NCBI GenBank assembly: GCA_035235625.1
Contig: CP141149.1
Location: 1,521,001 to 1,585,000, forward strand
Direction of reading: 5' to 3'
DNA: 64,000 nt
DNA from: Saururus chinensis
Taxonomy: Eukaryota; Streptophyta; Magnoliopsida; Piperales; Saururaceae
Both the position numbers and the translations under genes were made by a program. Below, piece after piece: positions 10,566 to 21,121 of this stretch; position 1 is the stretch's first letter, and every line of letters begins with the position of its first letter. Under the pieces are notes generated by a model. It did not search any database and was not told the origin of the DNA. It saw nothing but the letters and a program-made list of their open reading frames with translations.

Positions 10566-13500
10566 GTTTAAAGTTTAAAAGCTTATTCGATTAAAAACGA
10601 TCAGATAACTTTTGGTCTCCTTATATTCTTTTAATCGATTAAAACTGAAGTTTGTTAAGAATATGGATAAATCATTTTATTGTTTAAATTTTACAGAAAC
10701 CTCCCAAATGTTTGTTGCATTCATAATTATAAATTAAATCGAGAATGTGATACCATATTTTAATTGTTCTTCCTTAACTTATGTGATTTTATTCACTTAA
10801 CTAGTTTTAGAACAAAGCACCCAAGCTTCTCACGAATATATATTTAGTTATTTTAAAGGAATAAATACTCATTTACTATGTTTGTAAGAATAAATTAAAC
10901 ATACTAAATGACAAACCAATTAAACCACTTTTGGTTTGATTATATCCTTTTAATCAATTAAAATTGAAGTTCGTTAAGAATATGCATAAATCGTTATATT
11001 GTTTAAAATTTATAGAGTCATCTTAATTCTTTACTACATTCATAATTATGAATCAAATGGAGAAAGTGATACCATATTTAGACCGTTTTACCATAACTTA
11101 TATGATTTCATTGGCTTAATTTTAGAATAAAGTACCCAAGTTTTTTACAAATGTATATTTAATTATTTTTAAGAAATAAGTACTCATTTAGTATGTTCGT
11201 AAGAATTAATGAAATGCACTAAATGACAAACAATACAAACCACTTTTTGTCTAGTAATATCCCTTTAATCGATTAAAATCAAAGTTCATTAAAAACGTGC
11301 ACAAATTATTATATCTTTTAAAGTTTAAAGAGACCTCTGAATTATTTGTTACATTTATAATTACGAATTAAATAGAGAAAGCAATACCAAAATTTGACCG
11401 TTCTTTGATAATTTATGTGATTTTATTCGCTTAACTAGTTTTATAAGAAAGCACCAAAGCTCGTCACAAATGTATATTTAGTTTTTTTAAAAAAATATGT
11501 ACTTATTTTTTAAGTTCATAAGAATAAATCAAACTCACTAAACGATGAACCAATAGGACCACTATTGTCTAGTTATATCTTTTTAATCGATTAAAACCGA
11601 AGTTCATTAAGAATGTGTATAAATCGTTATATCGTTTAAAGTTTAAAGAGACATCCTAATTATTTGTTATGTTCGTAATTACGATTCAAATTATGAATGT
11701 GATAGCATAATTTGGTCATTTTTCTTTAACTTATGTGATTTTATTCACTTAACTCTTCCTTTAGAACAACACACCCAAGCTCGCCACGAATGTATATTTA
11801 GTTATTTTAACAAAATATGCACTCATTTACTATATTTATGAGAATCAACCAAATGCACTAAACGATGAACCAATCAGACCACTATTGGTCTAGTTATATC
11901 TTTTCAATGGATTAAAACTGAAGTTTTTTAAGAATGTGTATAAATCGTTATATCATTTAAAGTTTAAAGAGACCACCCTTTCATTTGTTACATTCGTAAT
12001 TATGAATCTAATAGAGAAAGCGATACCACAATTTGACCGTTCTTCCTTAAATAATGTAATTTCATTCGCTTAACTAGTTTTAGAATAAAACACCCAAGCT
12101 CGTCATGAATGTGTATTTAATTATTTTAAATATATACATGCTATTTTATAAAATTCATAAGAATTAATCGAACACACTAAATTACGAACCAATCAGGCCA
12201 CTTTTGGTCTAGTTATCCTTAATTGAATTAAACATACTAAACAATGAACCTAACAGACTACTTTTGGTCAAGTTATATCCTTTTAATCGATTAAAACAAA
12301 AGTACAGGAATAATATGCACAAATCACTAAATCATTTATAGTTTAAAGAGACCTCTCAATTATTTGTTAAGTTTGTAATTATGAATCAAATAGAGAAAGT
12401 GAATCAACAATTTAACCATTCTTCCTTTACTTATGTGATTTTATTTGCTTAACTAGTTTTAGTATAAAGAAGCAAAGCTCATCACGAATTTATATTTCAT
12501 TCTTTTAAAGAAATACGTACTTATTTACTATGTTCTTAAGAATGAATCTAACGCTCTAAACGATGAACCAATTGGACCACATTAGTTCTAGTTATATCAT
12601 TTTAATCGATTAAAACTGAAGTTTGTTATGAATATGCACAAATCATTATATCGTTTATAGTTCAAAGAGACCTCCCGATCATTTGTTGCATTAGTAATTA
12701 TGAATTAAATAGAGAAAGTGATACCACAATTTGACCATACTTCCTTATTTGATTTCATTCACTTAACTAGTTTTATAACAAAACACCTAAGCTTGTCATA
12801 AATGTATATTTAGTTGATTTTAAAAAATAAGCACTAATTTACTAAGTTCTTAAGAATATATCGGACTCACAAAATGACGAAAGGATCAGACAACTTTTGG
12901 TCTAATTATATTCTTTTTATCGATTAAAGTCAAAGTTATTTGGGAATCTGCACAAATCGTTATATCGTTTAAAATTTAAAGTGACCTCTGAATCATTTAT
13001 TATGTTCATTATTATTACGAATCAAAGCAAGAAAGTAATATTTTAATTTGACCGTTCTTCTTTAACTTATGTGATTTTATTTGCTTAACTAGTTTTAGAA
13101 CAAAACACCTAAGCTCATCATGAATGTATATTTTGTTGTTTTAAATAGATACATGCTCATTTACTAATTTTGTAATAATGAATCAAATGGACTAAAATAT
13201 GAACCAATCATACTAGTTTTGTTCTAGTCATACCCTTTTAATCGGTGAAAACTGAAGTTTGTTAAGAATGTGTACAAATCATTATATTATTTAAATTTTA
13301 AACAAACCTCATTTTCAATTATTACATCCGTAATTAGGAATTAAATGGACGATACAACAATTTGACTATTTTTCTTTAACTTATATGATTTCATTTACTT
13401 AACTAGTTTTTGAACAAAGTACCCAAGCTTGTCACGAATATATATGTAGTTGCTTTAAAGACATACATGCTCATTTATAAAGTTCGTAAGAATGAATCAA

Positions 13501-13640
13501 ATACACTAAATGACGAACCAATCAGACCACTTTTCATCCAGTTATATCCTTTTAATTTATTAAAACCGAAGTTCATTAAGAATGTGCGCTAATCGTTAAA
13601 TCGTTTAAATTTTAAAAAGACCTCCCAATCATTTGTTATG
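10566..13640 (-). repeat. Same ~310-bp satellite, inverted, about 9 units
   Basis: From about 10,566 every conserved block appears as its reverse complement: ttttaatcgattaaaac, ttcttccttaacttatgtgatttta, cttaactagttttagaacaaa and accacttttggtctagttatat. Landmarks for tttgaccgttcttcc lie near 10,770, 11,078, 11,396, 11,714, 12,037, 12,413, 12,736, 13,047 and 13,362, a spacing of 308-323 bp. One unit is longer (about 376) and carries a local duplication around 12,190-12,290. The array ends abruptly at 13,640 against GA-rich sequence. Confidence 0.93.
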
Positions 13641-14415
13641 TTACATAGAGAGAGCATGCTTGACATAGAGGGGGAATGAGAGAGAGGGAGAGCAAACGAG
13701 ATAGAGTGGAGAGATAGCGAGAGAGAGGGGCGAGAGAGCACGCATGCGAGAGGGAGAGTGAGAGTTTAAGGTTGACTCTCTCTCTCCCTCTCTCTTTCTC
13801 ACACATGCTCTCTCAAGAGCATGTGCGCTCGAGAGAGGGAGAGAGAGCACACACGCTTGCAAGAGAGTTAGAGAGAGAGCACGCAAGTTCGACATAAAGA
13901 CAGAGAGTGTGCATGCTCTCTTTCTCTCTCTCATGCGCGTGCTCTTTCTATCTCTCTGACAGGGGGAGAGTAGGAGAGAGGGAGGGAGAGGGAGTGGGAG
14001 AAAGGGTGATAGCATGCATGCTCACGAGAGAGAACATGTGCTCTCTCTCCCTCTCCCCTCTCTCTCTCTCAAGTGCGCATGTTTGTGAGAGAGAGAGCAC
14101 ACACTCTCGACATAGAGAGAGAGGAGAGGAGAGGGAGAGCTAGAGAGAGCATGCATGTGAGAGATGGTGTGTGCTCTCTCTAACTCTCTCGTAAGCACGC
14201 CCATGAGAGACCATGTGCTGTCTCTCTTCTCTCTCTGGAGCACGTGTGGTTGCGAGAGGTTAGAGAGAGACATAGAGAGGGAGAGAAAGAGAGAGGGAGG
14301 GAGAAAGAGCTAGAGAGAGCACACAGGCGAGAGAGAAGGAGATGGAGAGCGAGCTAGAAAGAGCACACACACGCGAGAGAGAGAGAGAGATAGGGAGGGA
14401 GAGGGAGAGAGAGCA
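13641..14415. repeat. GA/CT compound minisatellite, segment 1
   Basis: GA and CT runs alternate with short alternating purine-pyrimidine cores such as gcacacacgcttgc and catgcatgc. Phrases such as gcttgacatagaga recur here and at 16,504 and 16,776, which shows segments 1 and 2 were one array before the 14,416-16,503 insertion. Open frames here encode only Ser/Leu or Arg/Glu low-complexity peptides and are not genes. Confidence 0.9.
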
Positions 14416-14539
14416 CTAGCTGGTCCGGAACTTGCAATGAAGGAAGCTGAAGTGCTCTTAAGGAATTGATTTGGAGAGGTGCAGGGTGTATGGGCCCACT
14501 TTGCAGCACTAGGCGCCAACTGTGCGGACCCTAAAAGAG

Positions 14540-15004
14540 TCATTTCCACCTGTTAACGTGGTTGGAACCAAAGAGAGGGGTAAGACGAGAGTTGGGTCTA
14601 CTCATACTCAATTCAAGTCCATGACACAAGAAGAGGCGCATGTTGCTCAGCTTTTCCCGTGCTGGGTCAGGGCCCAACTGCTTAGCCCAATGTTGAGAAT
14701 TGTTGGCTTTGAAAATATTCTCTAACAATATTTTGTACCAAATCGGAAGTGGGAGTACAACTGGTTCAATGGTGATGCAAGACTCATTACCATATTTGTC
14801 TAAGGTAAAGAGGAGCTGGCAATGGATAAAAATCAGGGACCAATATTTGTTGCACTGAAGATGACGACATGAGGCAGATCCCATGACAGTCATGAAATAT
14901 TTTCTTCCAATCCAAACCCCCCAAAAGACACTTATGGAAAGTTTATTAAAGGAAATCTTGGACTGCCCTTGTAGATTTGGAGGTGATATTTCTAGGTAAG
15001 GCAA
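14540..15004 (-). CDS. Unrecognised ORF, 154 aa, inside family T copy 1
   Basis: Open frame downstream of the 246-aa ORF, starting MPYLEISPPNLQGQSK. Composition is protein-like, with Trp, Cys and His spread through it (VFWGVWIGRK, WYKILLENIFK). I recognise no domain. It may be internal sequence of the retroelement, or the 3' part of the preceding frame after a shift, or chance. Low confidence that it is translated. Confidence 0.2.
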   Translation of the reverse strand: MPYLEISPPNLQGQSKISFNKLSISVFWGVWIGRKYFMTVMGSASCRHLQCNKYWSLIFIHCQLLFTLDKYGNESCITIEPVVLPLPIWYKILLENIFKANNSQHWAKQLGPDPAREKLSNMRLFLCHGLELSMSRPNSRLTPLFGSNHVNRWK

Positions 15005-15010
15005 TCAAAT

Positions 15011-15751
15011 TCAAAAGATTCTTGCCAGAAATTGGACCCAATACAAATCATTGTGTGGCATACACAAATATGTAAATGAAATTTCTTTCCCACTAGAGGA
15101 GAAGAATCCTAGAGGTCCAATATTTTCTAGCCCGAATGGTGGAGAAGGAAAGATTTCTTGCCAGTTAGAGAAGAAGAATCCTGGATGTCCAATATTTTCT
15201 AGCCCGAATGGTGAAGGAAAGATTTCTTGCCTGCTATTGAAGAAGAATCCCAGATGTCCAATACTTTCTAGCCCGAATGGGGGAGAAGAAAAGATTTCTT
15301 GCCCGCTAGAGAAGAAGAATCCTGGATGTTTAATATTTTCTAGCCCGGATGGAGAATGAACTGATTGTCCACAATCACTCGCATGCAATCTCCATAAAAT
15401 CAGTTTCGGATATCCTTTGCCATCTTGCCATATTGCATGAAGTTTGCCATGGCTGTTGGAGAAAATCCAGGGGCAACCCTCCTTATAAAGATCTAGCCAT
15501 GATTCTTGGAAGGCAGATATTGCTCTTTTGCACTCAGAGGAGAAAGTTGCTAGAAAAAGCTCAATTTGCGGGAGCGTCCAGCTATGATTTCTGCCATTGA
15601 GCAAGAGATCAGTCCGGATATTCTCGATTGGATCACCAGTTAGCAAAAACTGCATGTAAGTATCAATCAAAACATGATTTGGGAAGGAATCATGGCTACA
15701 ATTGGTAGGAGCATCAATCTGAGCTAGATTCTTGGTGAAGATGATTGTCAC
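15011..15751 (-). CDS. Unrecognised 246-aa ORF with four 23-24-aa repeats
   Basis: The longest open frame of the insertion. The N-terminal 140 residues (MTIIFTKNLAQIDAPTN, then LLLNGRNHSWTLPQIELF) have an ordinary globular-looking composition and no family I recognise. Residues about 140-228 are a tandem repeat of the type PFGLENIGHPGFFF followed by a variant of SNWQEIFPSP, present four times. At DNA level these are repeats of about 69-72 bp. Because the unit is a multiple of three the frame stays open through the array, which is weak evidence for past coding. It lies about 70 bp downstream of the H3-fructokinase fusion in the same orientation, so it could be the next captured segment or the element's own sequence. 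Confidence 0.35.
   Translation of the reverse strand: MTIIFTKNLAQIDAPTNCSHDSFPNHVLIDTYMQFLLTGDPIENIRTDLLLNGRNHSWTLPQIELFLATFSSECKRAISAFQESWLDLYKEGCPWIFSNSHGKLHAIWQDGKGYPKLILWRLHASDCGQSVHSPSGLENIKHPGFFFSSGQEIFSSPPFGLESIGHLGFFFNSRQEIFPSPFGLENIGHPGFFFSNWQEIFPSPPFGLENIGPLGFFSSSGKEISFTYLCMPHNDLYWVQFLARIF
15105..15356. repeat. 69-72-bp tandem repeat, four copies
   Basis: The block tccaatattttctagcccg plus gatttcttgcc plus gagaagaagaatcc is repeated four times. Copy lengths are about 72, 69 and 72 bp plus a partial copy, differing by in-frame 3-bp indels. Confidence 0.88.
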
Positions 15752-15959
15752 CCAGGTTGTCCAGCCATTGCCAATACTTGCATGTGCAGAGAATTATTGT
15801 GGCTTGAACAATGGCGGTCTATAAGGCAATTGCCTGGAGACACCGGCAAGGCAGAGCTGAAGGCTGATCCCAAGGCAGTGTATCGCTGGGCAAGGAGATG
15901 GTGAGGTAGTGGAATTGCTGCCCCCAATTTAAGGAATCAGTCCGGAGTTGAAGCCCGCA

Positions 15960-16093
15960 TACATTTGCACCGATTTGATGAGGGAGAGGTTGAGCTCGGT
16001 ACGGGTGAGGAGCATGTCGGTGCTGGGGTGGCGCCGGAACATGAACTTGGGCTTGCCATCGGAGTGGAAGGTGACAAAGGCGAGGGCGGTGGG
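15960..16093 (-). pseudogene. Captured fructokinase (PfkB family) exon fragment
   Basis: Reading down from 16,093, the frame gives TALAFVTFHSDGKPKFMF, then RRHPSTDMLLTRTELNL, then SLIKSVQM. This matches the plant fructokinase stretch TALAFVTL-x-x-DGER-x-FMF / NPSADMLL / ELN-x-xLI. Fructokinase phosphorylates fructose in the cytosol or plastid. Only about 44 codons remain: no substrate loop, GAGD catalytic motif or ATP site is present, so it cannot be active. The upstream edge fuses directly to histone H3 sequence in another frame, and downstream the match is lost after VQM. This is a transposon-captured exon piece, not a decayed resident gene. Confidence 0.82.
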
Positions 16094-16190
16094 ATGTCTT
16101 CATGCCGCCGTAGGTCGGTGTGGACTGCCTGATGGCCCTGGTAGCCAGCAGCTTCCTAGCGATCTTCCCATTGTTGGACTTGCGAGCCAT
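16085..16190 (-). pseudogene. Captured histone H3 N-terminal fragment
   Basis: From the ATG at 16,190 the frame reads MARKSNNGKIARK, then LLATRAIRQSTPTYGGMK. This aligns with the H3 tail (ARKSTGGKAPRK, QLATKAARKSAPTTGGVK) at about 60 percent of residues, and more closely at DNA level. H3 residues between the first AR and the second AR (including Lys4) are missing, as expected from slippage between two GCTCG repeats. The match ends at a CCCACCGC string shared by H3 (Pro-His-Arg) and fructokinase (Thr-Ala), which is the likely join. The open frame continues out of frame into the fructokinase piece to 15,819, giving a hypothetical 123-aa chimera. The ATG lies just downstream of the LTR leader, so a fusion transcript could start there. 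Confidence 0.78.
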
Positions 16191-16229
16191 TCTCCTAGTG
16201 CAGCCCGTTAGGGTTGATCATGCATGGCA

Positions 16230-16503
16230 GAGAAGAAAGGGGAGAAGACAAGAAACTCAATAATATTCACTACTCAATTAGGGTATAGCCCTTACATTTA
16301 TATAGAGAATCCTAATGGGCACACTAACATAAGCCTAAAAGCCCACTAAACATTATTAAAAGGAAATAACTATAAACTCCCTAATAATTAAGAATTGACT
16401 AATAAACCCCAAACAACCCTAAGGCCTATGCCCCCTTTATTAGACAATAATATAATTAAAGCCTATTGCACTAGCATGGTAGACCCTTAGGACGTTCACA
16501 ACA
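16230..16503 (-). repeat. Family T LTR segment (U3-R), copy 1
   Basis: Read on the minus strand: start TGTTGTGAACGTCC, an AT-rich stretch, TATATAAA, then gggctataccctaattgag and cttgtcttctcccc. The same order occurs at 61,545-61,794. The end abuts GA minisatellite at 16,504, so this is an outer boundary of the insertion. Confidence 0.75.
16297..16304 (-). promoter_or_regulatory. TATA box in family T LTR (TATATAAA, minus)
   Basis: TATATAAA on the minus strand, about 105 bp upstream of the H3-type ATG at 16,190. The equivalent TATTTAAG lies at 61,626-61,633 in copy 2. Confidence 0.55.
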
Positions 16504-16628
16504 GCTTGACATAGTGAGAGAGAGGGGGAGGGAGAGCTAGCGAGAGAGGGGAGAGAAGCATGCACGAGAGAGTGAGAGTTTAGGGTTGACTCTCTCCCTG
16601 TCTCCCTCTCTCTCTCACACACATGCAT

Positions 16629-16629
<1 letters not shown>

Positions 16630-16666
<37 letters not shown>
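16630..16666. repeat. (CT)n microsatellite, ~18 repeats
   Basis: Uninterrupted dinucleotide run inside the minisatellite, bounded by catgc and gcatg cores. Confidence 0.9.
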
Positions 16667-16670
<4 letters not shown>

Positions 16671-19600
16671 GTGTGCTATCTCTCTGTCGCTCTCGAGTGT
16701 GTGTGCTCTATCTGTGTCGCTCTCTAGTGCACGTGCTTTTCAAGGGGGACAGAAGGAGAGGGGGGAGAGAGAGGGAGTCGCTTGACATAGAGACAGAAAG
16801 AGAGCATGCGAACAAGAGAGAGGGAGATGAGGAGAGAGAGCCAACCCTACTCTCTCTCTCTCTCTCTCTTTGTGTGCTTTCTCTCTCCCTCTCTCACTAG
16901 CTCTCCCTCTCTCTCGCCCACTCTCTCTCTCAAGTGTGTGTGCTCTCTCTCCCTCTCTCGAGCGCACGTGTTCCTCTCTCTTGAGTGTGCGTGCTCTCAC
17001 CCTCTCCCTCCTCCCCCTGCCAGAGAGAGATAGCAAGAGCACACGCACTTGAGAGACAAAGAGAGCATGTGTGCTCGATAGAGAGAGCATGTGTTCTCTC
17101 TCTCTCTTTATGCCGAGCGCATGTGCTCCATCTCTGTCTCTCTCTAACTCTCTCGCAAGTGTGTGTGCTCTCTCACTTTCTCGAGTGCACATGCTCTCAC
17201 TCTCCCCCTGTTAGACAGAGAGATAGAGAAAGCATGCGCGCTTGGGAGAGACAGAGAGAGCACATGCACGAGAGAGAGGCTAAGAGGGAGACATGCATGC
17301 AAGAGAGAGGGAGACAGAGAGTTAACCCTAAACTCTCTCTCTCTCTCTCATGTGCATGCTCTCTCTCCCCTCTCTCGCTAGCTTTCCTCTCTCTCTCTCT
17401 CACTCTTGCTCTCTCTGGCATGCGTGCTCTCTCTCTATATCTCTCTCTTAACTTTCTCGCAAGATCATGCTCGACAGAGAGAGGATGCATGCTCAAGAGA
17501 GAGGGAGAGAACACATGCTCTCTCTCGCTCTTGATCTCGAGCGTGCATGCTTGCAAGAGAGTTAGACAGAGAGACAGAGAGCACACACTGACATAGAGAG
17601 AGAGAGAGAGAGGGAGAGTGCGCGAGAGAGAGTGGAGAGCTAGAGAGAGAGCACGCATGCAAGAGGGAGAGTAAGAGTTTAAGATTAACTTTCTCCCTCA
17701 CTCTTTCTTACACATGCTCTTTCAAGAGCATGTGCACTTGAGAGAGGGAGATAGCACACACGCTTGTGAGAGATTAGAGAGAGAGAGAGACAGAGGGAAA
17801 GATAACACACACTTGCAAGAGTGGACACACACTGAACATAAAGAGAGACGTGCTCTCCTCGAATGCGCATGCTCTCTCTACTCTGTCTCTCTCAAGCGCG
17901 TGTGCTCTCTCTCTCTTGCGTGTGCTATTGCTATTTCTCTCTCTCTCTCTGACAGGGGGAGAGTGGGAGAGTGAGAGGGAGATAGGCTGAGAGTAGTGCA
18001 CTCATGAGAGAGAGAGCACGTGGACTCGAGAGAGGGAGAGAGCACACACTTGCAAGAGAGTTAGAGAGAGAGAGAGAGACAGAGAGAGCACACATGCTTG
18101 ACATATATATAGAGAGAGAAAGCATTCATGCGAGAGAGGGAGGGAGAACACGTGCTCTCTCTCCCTCTCCCCCCTCTCTCTCTCTCTCGAGTGTGTGTGC
18201 TTGCAAGAGTTAGAGCACACATAGGAGAGAGAGCGTGCTCTCTCTAACTCTCTCACAAGCACGTGCAATCAAAAGAGAGAGAGAGCACGCGCGCTTGCGA
18301 GAGTTAGAAAGAAATAGAGAGCATGCGCGCTCAACATAGAGAGAGTGAAAGAGAGAGGATGAGCGAGCTAGAGAGAGCATGCACGAGAGAGAGAGAGGGA
18401 GAGTGAGCTAGAGAGAGCATGCATGCAAGAGAGAGGGAGAGAGAGCACGTGTTGTCTTCTCTGTCACACGGGCTCTCTCTGTCTCTCTCAAGCGTGTGTG
18501 CTCTTGCTATCTCTCTCTAATAGGGGGAGAGGGAGGGAGAGCACGCGCGTTCAAGAGAGATCAAATGTGTTCTAGAGAGGGAGAGAGAGCACACACTCTT
18601 GTGAAAGAGTTAGAAAGGGAGCATGCATGCGAGAGAGAGAAAGTGAGAGAGAGATGAGTGAGAGTTTAGGGTTAGCTCTCTCCCCGTCTCCCTCTCTAGC
18701 GCGCATGTTCCCGGTCTCTCTCCTTCTCTCGTGCATGCATGCTCATTCCCTCTTTCCCTCCCTCTCTCTCTAACTCTCTCGTGAGCATGTGTGCTCTCCC
18801 TCTCCCTCCTTTCAGAGAGACCAATAGCACGCACATTTAAGAGAGAGAAAGCATGCGCGCTTGAGATAGAAAGATAAGGAGAAGTGCATGCGCACTTGAT
18901 AGTGAGAGGGGGCGAGAGTGAGCGAAAAGGAGGGGGTGAGAGAGAGAGCACACACACTTGTGAAAAAGTAAAAGAGAGATAGAGAGAGCAAGCACACTCG
19001 GCATAGAGACAGAGAGAGCACGCGTGCAAGAAAGAGAGGGAGACGGGGAGAGAGAGAGCCAACCCAAAACTCTCACTTTCTCTCTCTCTCATGTGTGCTT
19101 TCTCTCTCCCCTCTCTCTCGCTCACTCTCCTTCTATGTCGAGCGTGTCTCCACTCTCTCTCCTCACCATTTTCCCTCTTCCTCTCTCCCTCTCTCCTCCT
19201 TAAAGAGCATGCGCACTCGAGAGTGATAGAGATAGAGCACACGTGCTCGAGAGCGATAGAGATAGAGCACGCTAGCTCAACAGTTACAGAGAGAGAGCAT
19301 GCGCGCTCGAGAGTGAGTGAGACAGCACATGCACTCGAGATCGACAGAGAGACAACACGCAATCGATCGATCGAGAGGGCATGCGTGCAAGAAAGAGAGG
19401 GAGAGTGAGAGAGCATGCATCCCTCTTTCCCTCACCCTCTCACCCTGTCTCTCTCCCTGTTTCCCTCTCGCGCGCACGTGCTCCCTCCCTCTATCTCCTC
19501 TCGTGCATGCACGAGCTCTCTTTCTCTCTCTTCCTCCCTCTCTCTCACTATGTCGAGTGTGCGGGCTCTCTATGTCTATATCTCTCCCTCACAAGCACAC

Positions 19601-21046
19601 GTGCTTGTGAGAGAGGGGGAGAACACATGCTCTCTATGTCTATCACTCTCCTCTCCTCTCCTCTCCTCTCTCTCTCTCTCTAGTGCGCATGCTTGTGAGA
19701 GATTTAGAGAGAGAGCACGCTCTCTCTCTTGCGTCCGTGCTCTCAATCTAGCTCTCCCTCTCCTCTCTCCTTCTCTCACTAACTCTCTCGTAAGCATGCG
19801 TGCTCCAAAGAGAGGCGAGAGGGAGAGAGCATGTGTTCTCCCTCCCTCTCTCTCTCACACACATGTTGTCTGTCTTTGTCTCTCTCTCTTGTGCGGGTGC
19901 TTACGAGAGAGAGAGAGCACGCTCTCACTCGCGTCCATGCTCTCTATAGCTCTCCATCTCTCTATTGCTCTCTCTCATGCTCGTGATTGCGAGAGAGTTA
20001 TAGCGAGCACGATCTCTCTTGCGTCTGTGCTCTCTCTAGCTCTCCCTAACCTCTCTCTCTCGTGCATGCGCATGCGAGAGAGAGAGAGAACACGCTCTCT
20101 CTAGCTCTCCCTCTTTCACTATCGCATTCTCTCTCTCTCTCTCGCACGTAGGCTCTCTTTCTAACTCTCTCGCAAGCATGTGTGCCCTCTCTCTCGTGTG
20201 CGTGTTTGTGACAGAGTTAGAGAGAGAGGATGCTCTCTCACACATTCGTGCTCTCTCTGTACCTCTCGCTCTCCTCTCTCTTTATCTATCTCTCACCGTC
20301 TATTTCTCTAACTCTCTTGCAAGCACGTGCGCTCGAGAGAGAGTGGAGAGGGAGCACGCGTTCTCCTTCCCCCCTCTCTCTAGTGCGCATGCTTGCTAGA
20401 GAGTTAGAAAGAGCACGCTCTCTCCCGCATCTGGCTTTCGCTAGCTCTCCCTAACCTCTCTCTCTCCCTCTCTCTCTCGTGCACATGCTTGCGAGAGAGT
20501 TAAGAGAGAGCACACACACTCTCTCTCTCTCTCGTGTCCGTGCTCTCTCTCTATCTCTCCCTCTCTCACAATCACTTTCTCTCTCTATTACTCACTCTCT
20601 TGCACACATGCTCTCTTTCTAACTCTCTCGCAAGCATGTGTGCTCTCTCTCTCTCGTGCGTGTGCTTGCAACAATGTTAGAGAGAGAGGATGCTCTCTCA
20701 CACATCTGTGCTCTCTCTGTACCTCTCGCTCTCCTCTCTCTTTATCTGTCTCTCACTGTCACTATCTCTCTAACTCTCTCGCAAGCACGCGCGCTCGAGA
20801 GAGTGGAGAGGGAGAGGGAGCATGCATTCTTCCCCCCTCTCTCTCTCTCGTGCGCAAGCTTGCGAGAGAGTTAGAGAACTTTCGTGCCCCTTCTTTCTCT
20901 ATCTCTCCCTAACCTCTCTCTCTCTTGTGCGCATACTTCCGAGAGAGTTAGAGAGAGCACACTCTCTTGTGTCTGTGCTCTCTCTCTCCCTCTCTCACAA
21001 TCGCTTTCTCTCACTCTCTCTATTGCTCTCTCTCTTGCAAGCATGT

Positions 21047-21048
<2 letters not shown>

Positions 21049-21118
<70 letters not shown>
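21049..21118. repeat. (CT)n microsatellite, ~35 repeats
   Basis: The longest pure dinucleotide run in the window, about 70 bp. It lies within one minisatellite unit and ends in cgtgtgcatgc. Confidence 0.92.

Positions 21119-21121
<3 letters not shown>

Larger units (their letters stand above)
14416..16503 (-). mobile_element. LTR-related insertion carrying host gene fragments (family T, copy 1)
   Basis: A 2.1-kb non-GA segment interrupts the minisatellite. On the minus strand it begins at 16,503 with an LTR-like end TGTTGTGAACGTCCTAAGGG. About 270 bp follow that are clearly homologous to 61,545-61,794 (family T, copy 2), including a TATA box and a cttgtcttctcccc leader. Immediately downstream are a histone H3 fragment and a fructokinase fragment (15,960-16,190), then a 246-codon ORF with internal repeats. 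The left boundary lies at 14,415-14,422. No second LTR is visible there, so the element is truncated, or it is one long LTR with variable contents. The flanks (gcttg right, gctgg left) are only a weak candidate target duplication. Confidence 0.65.
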
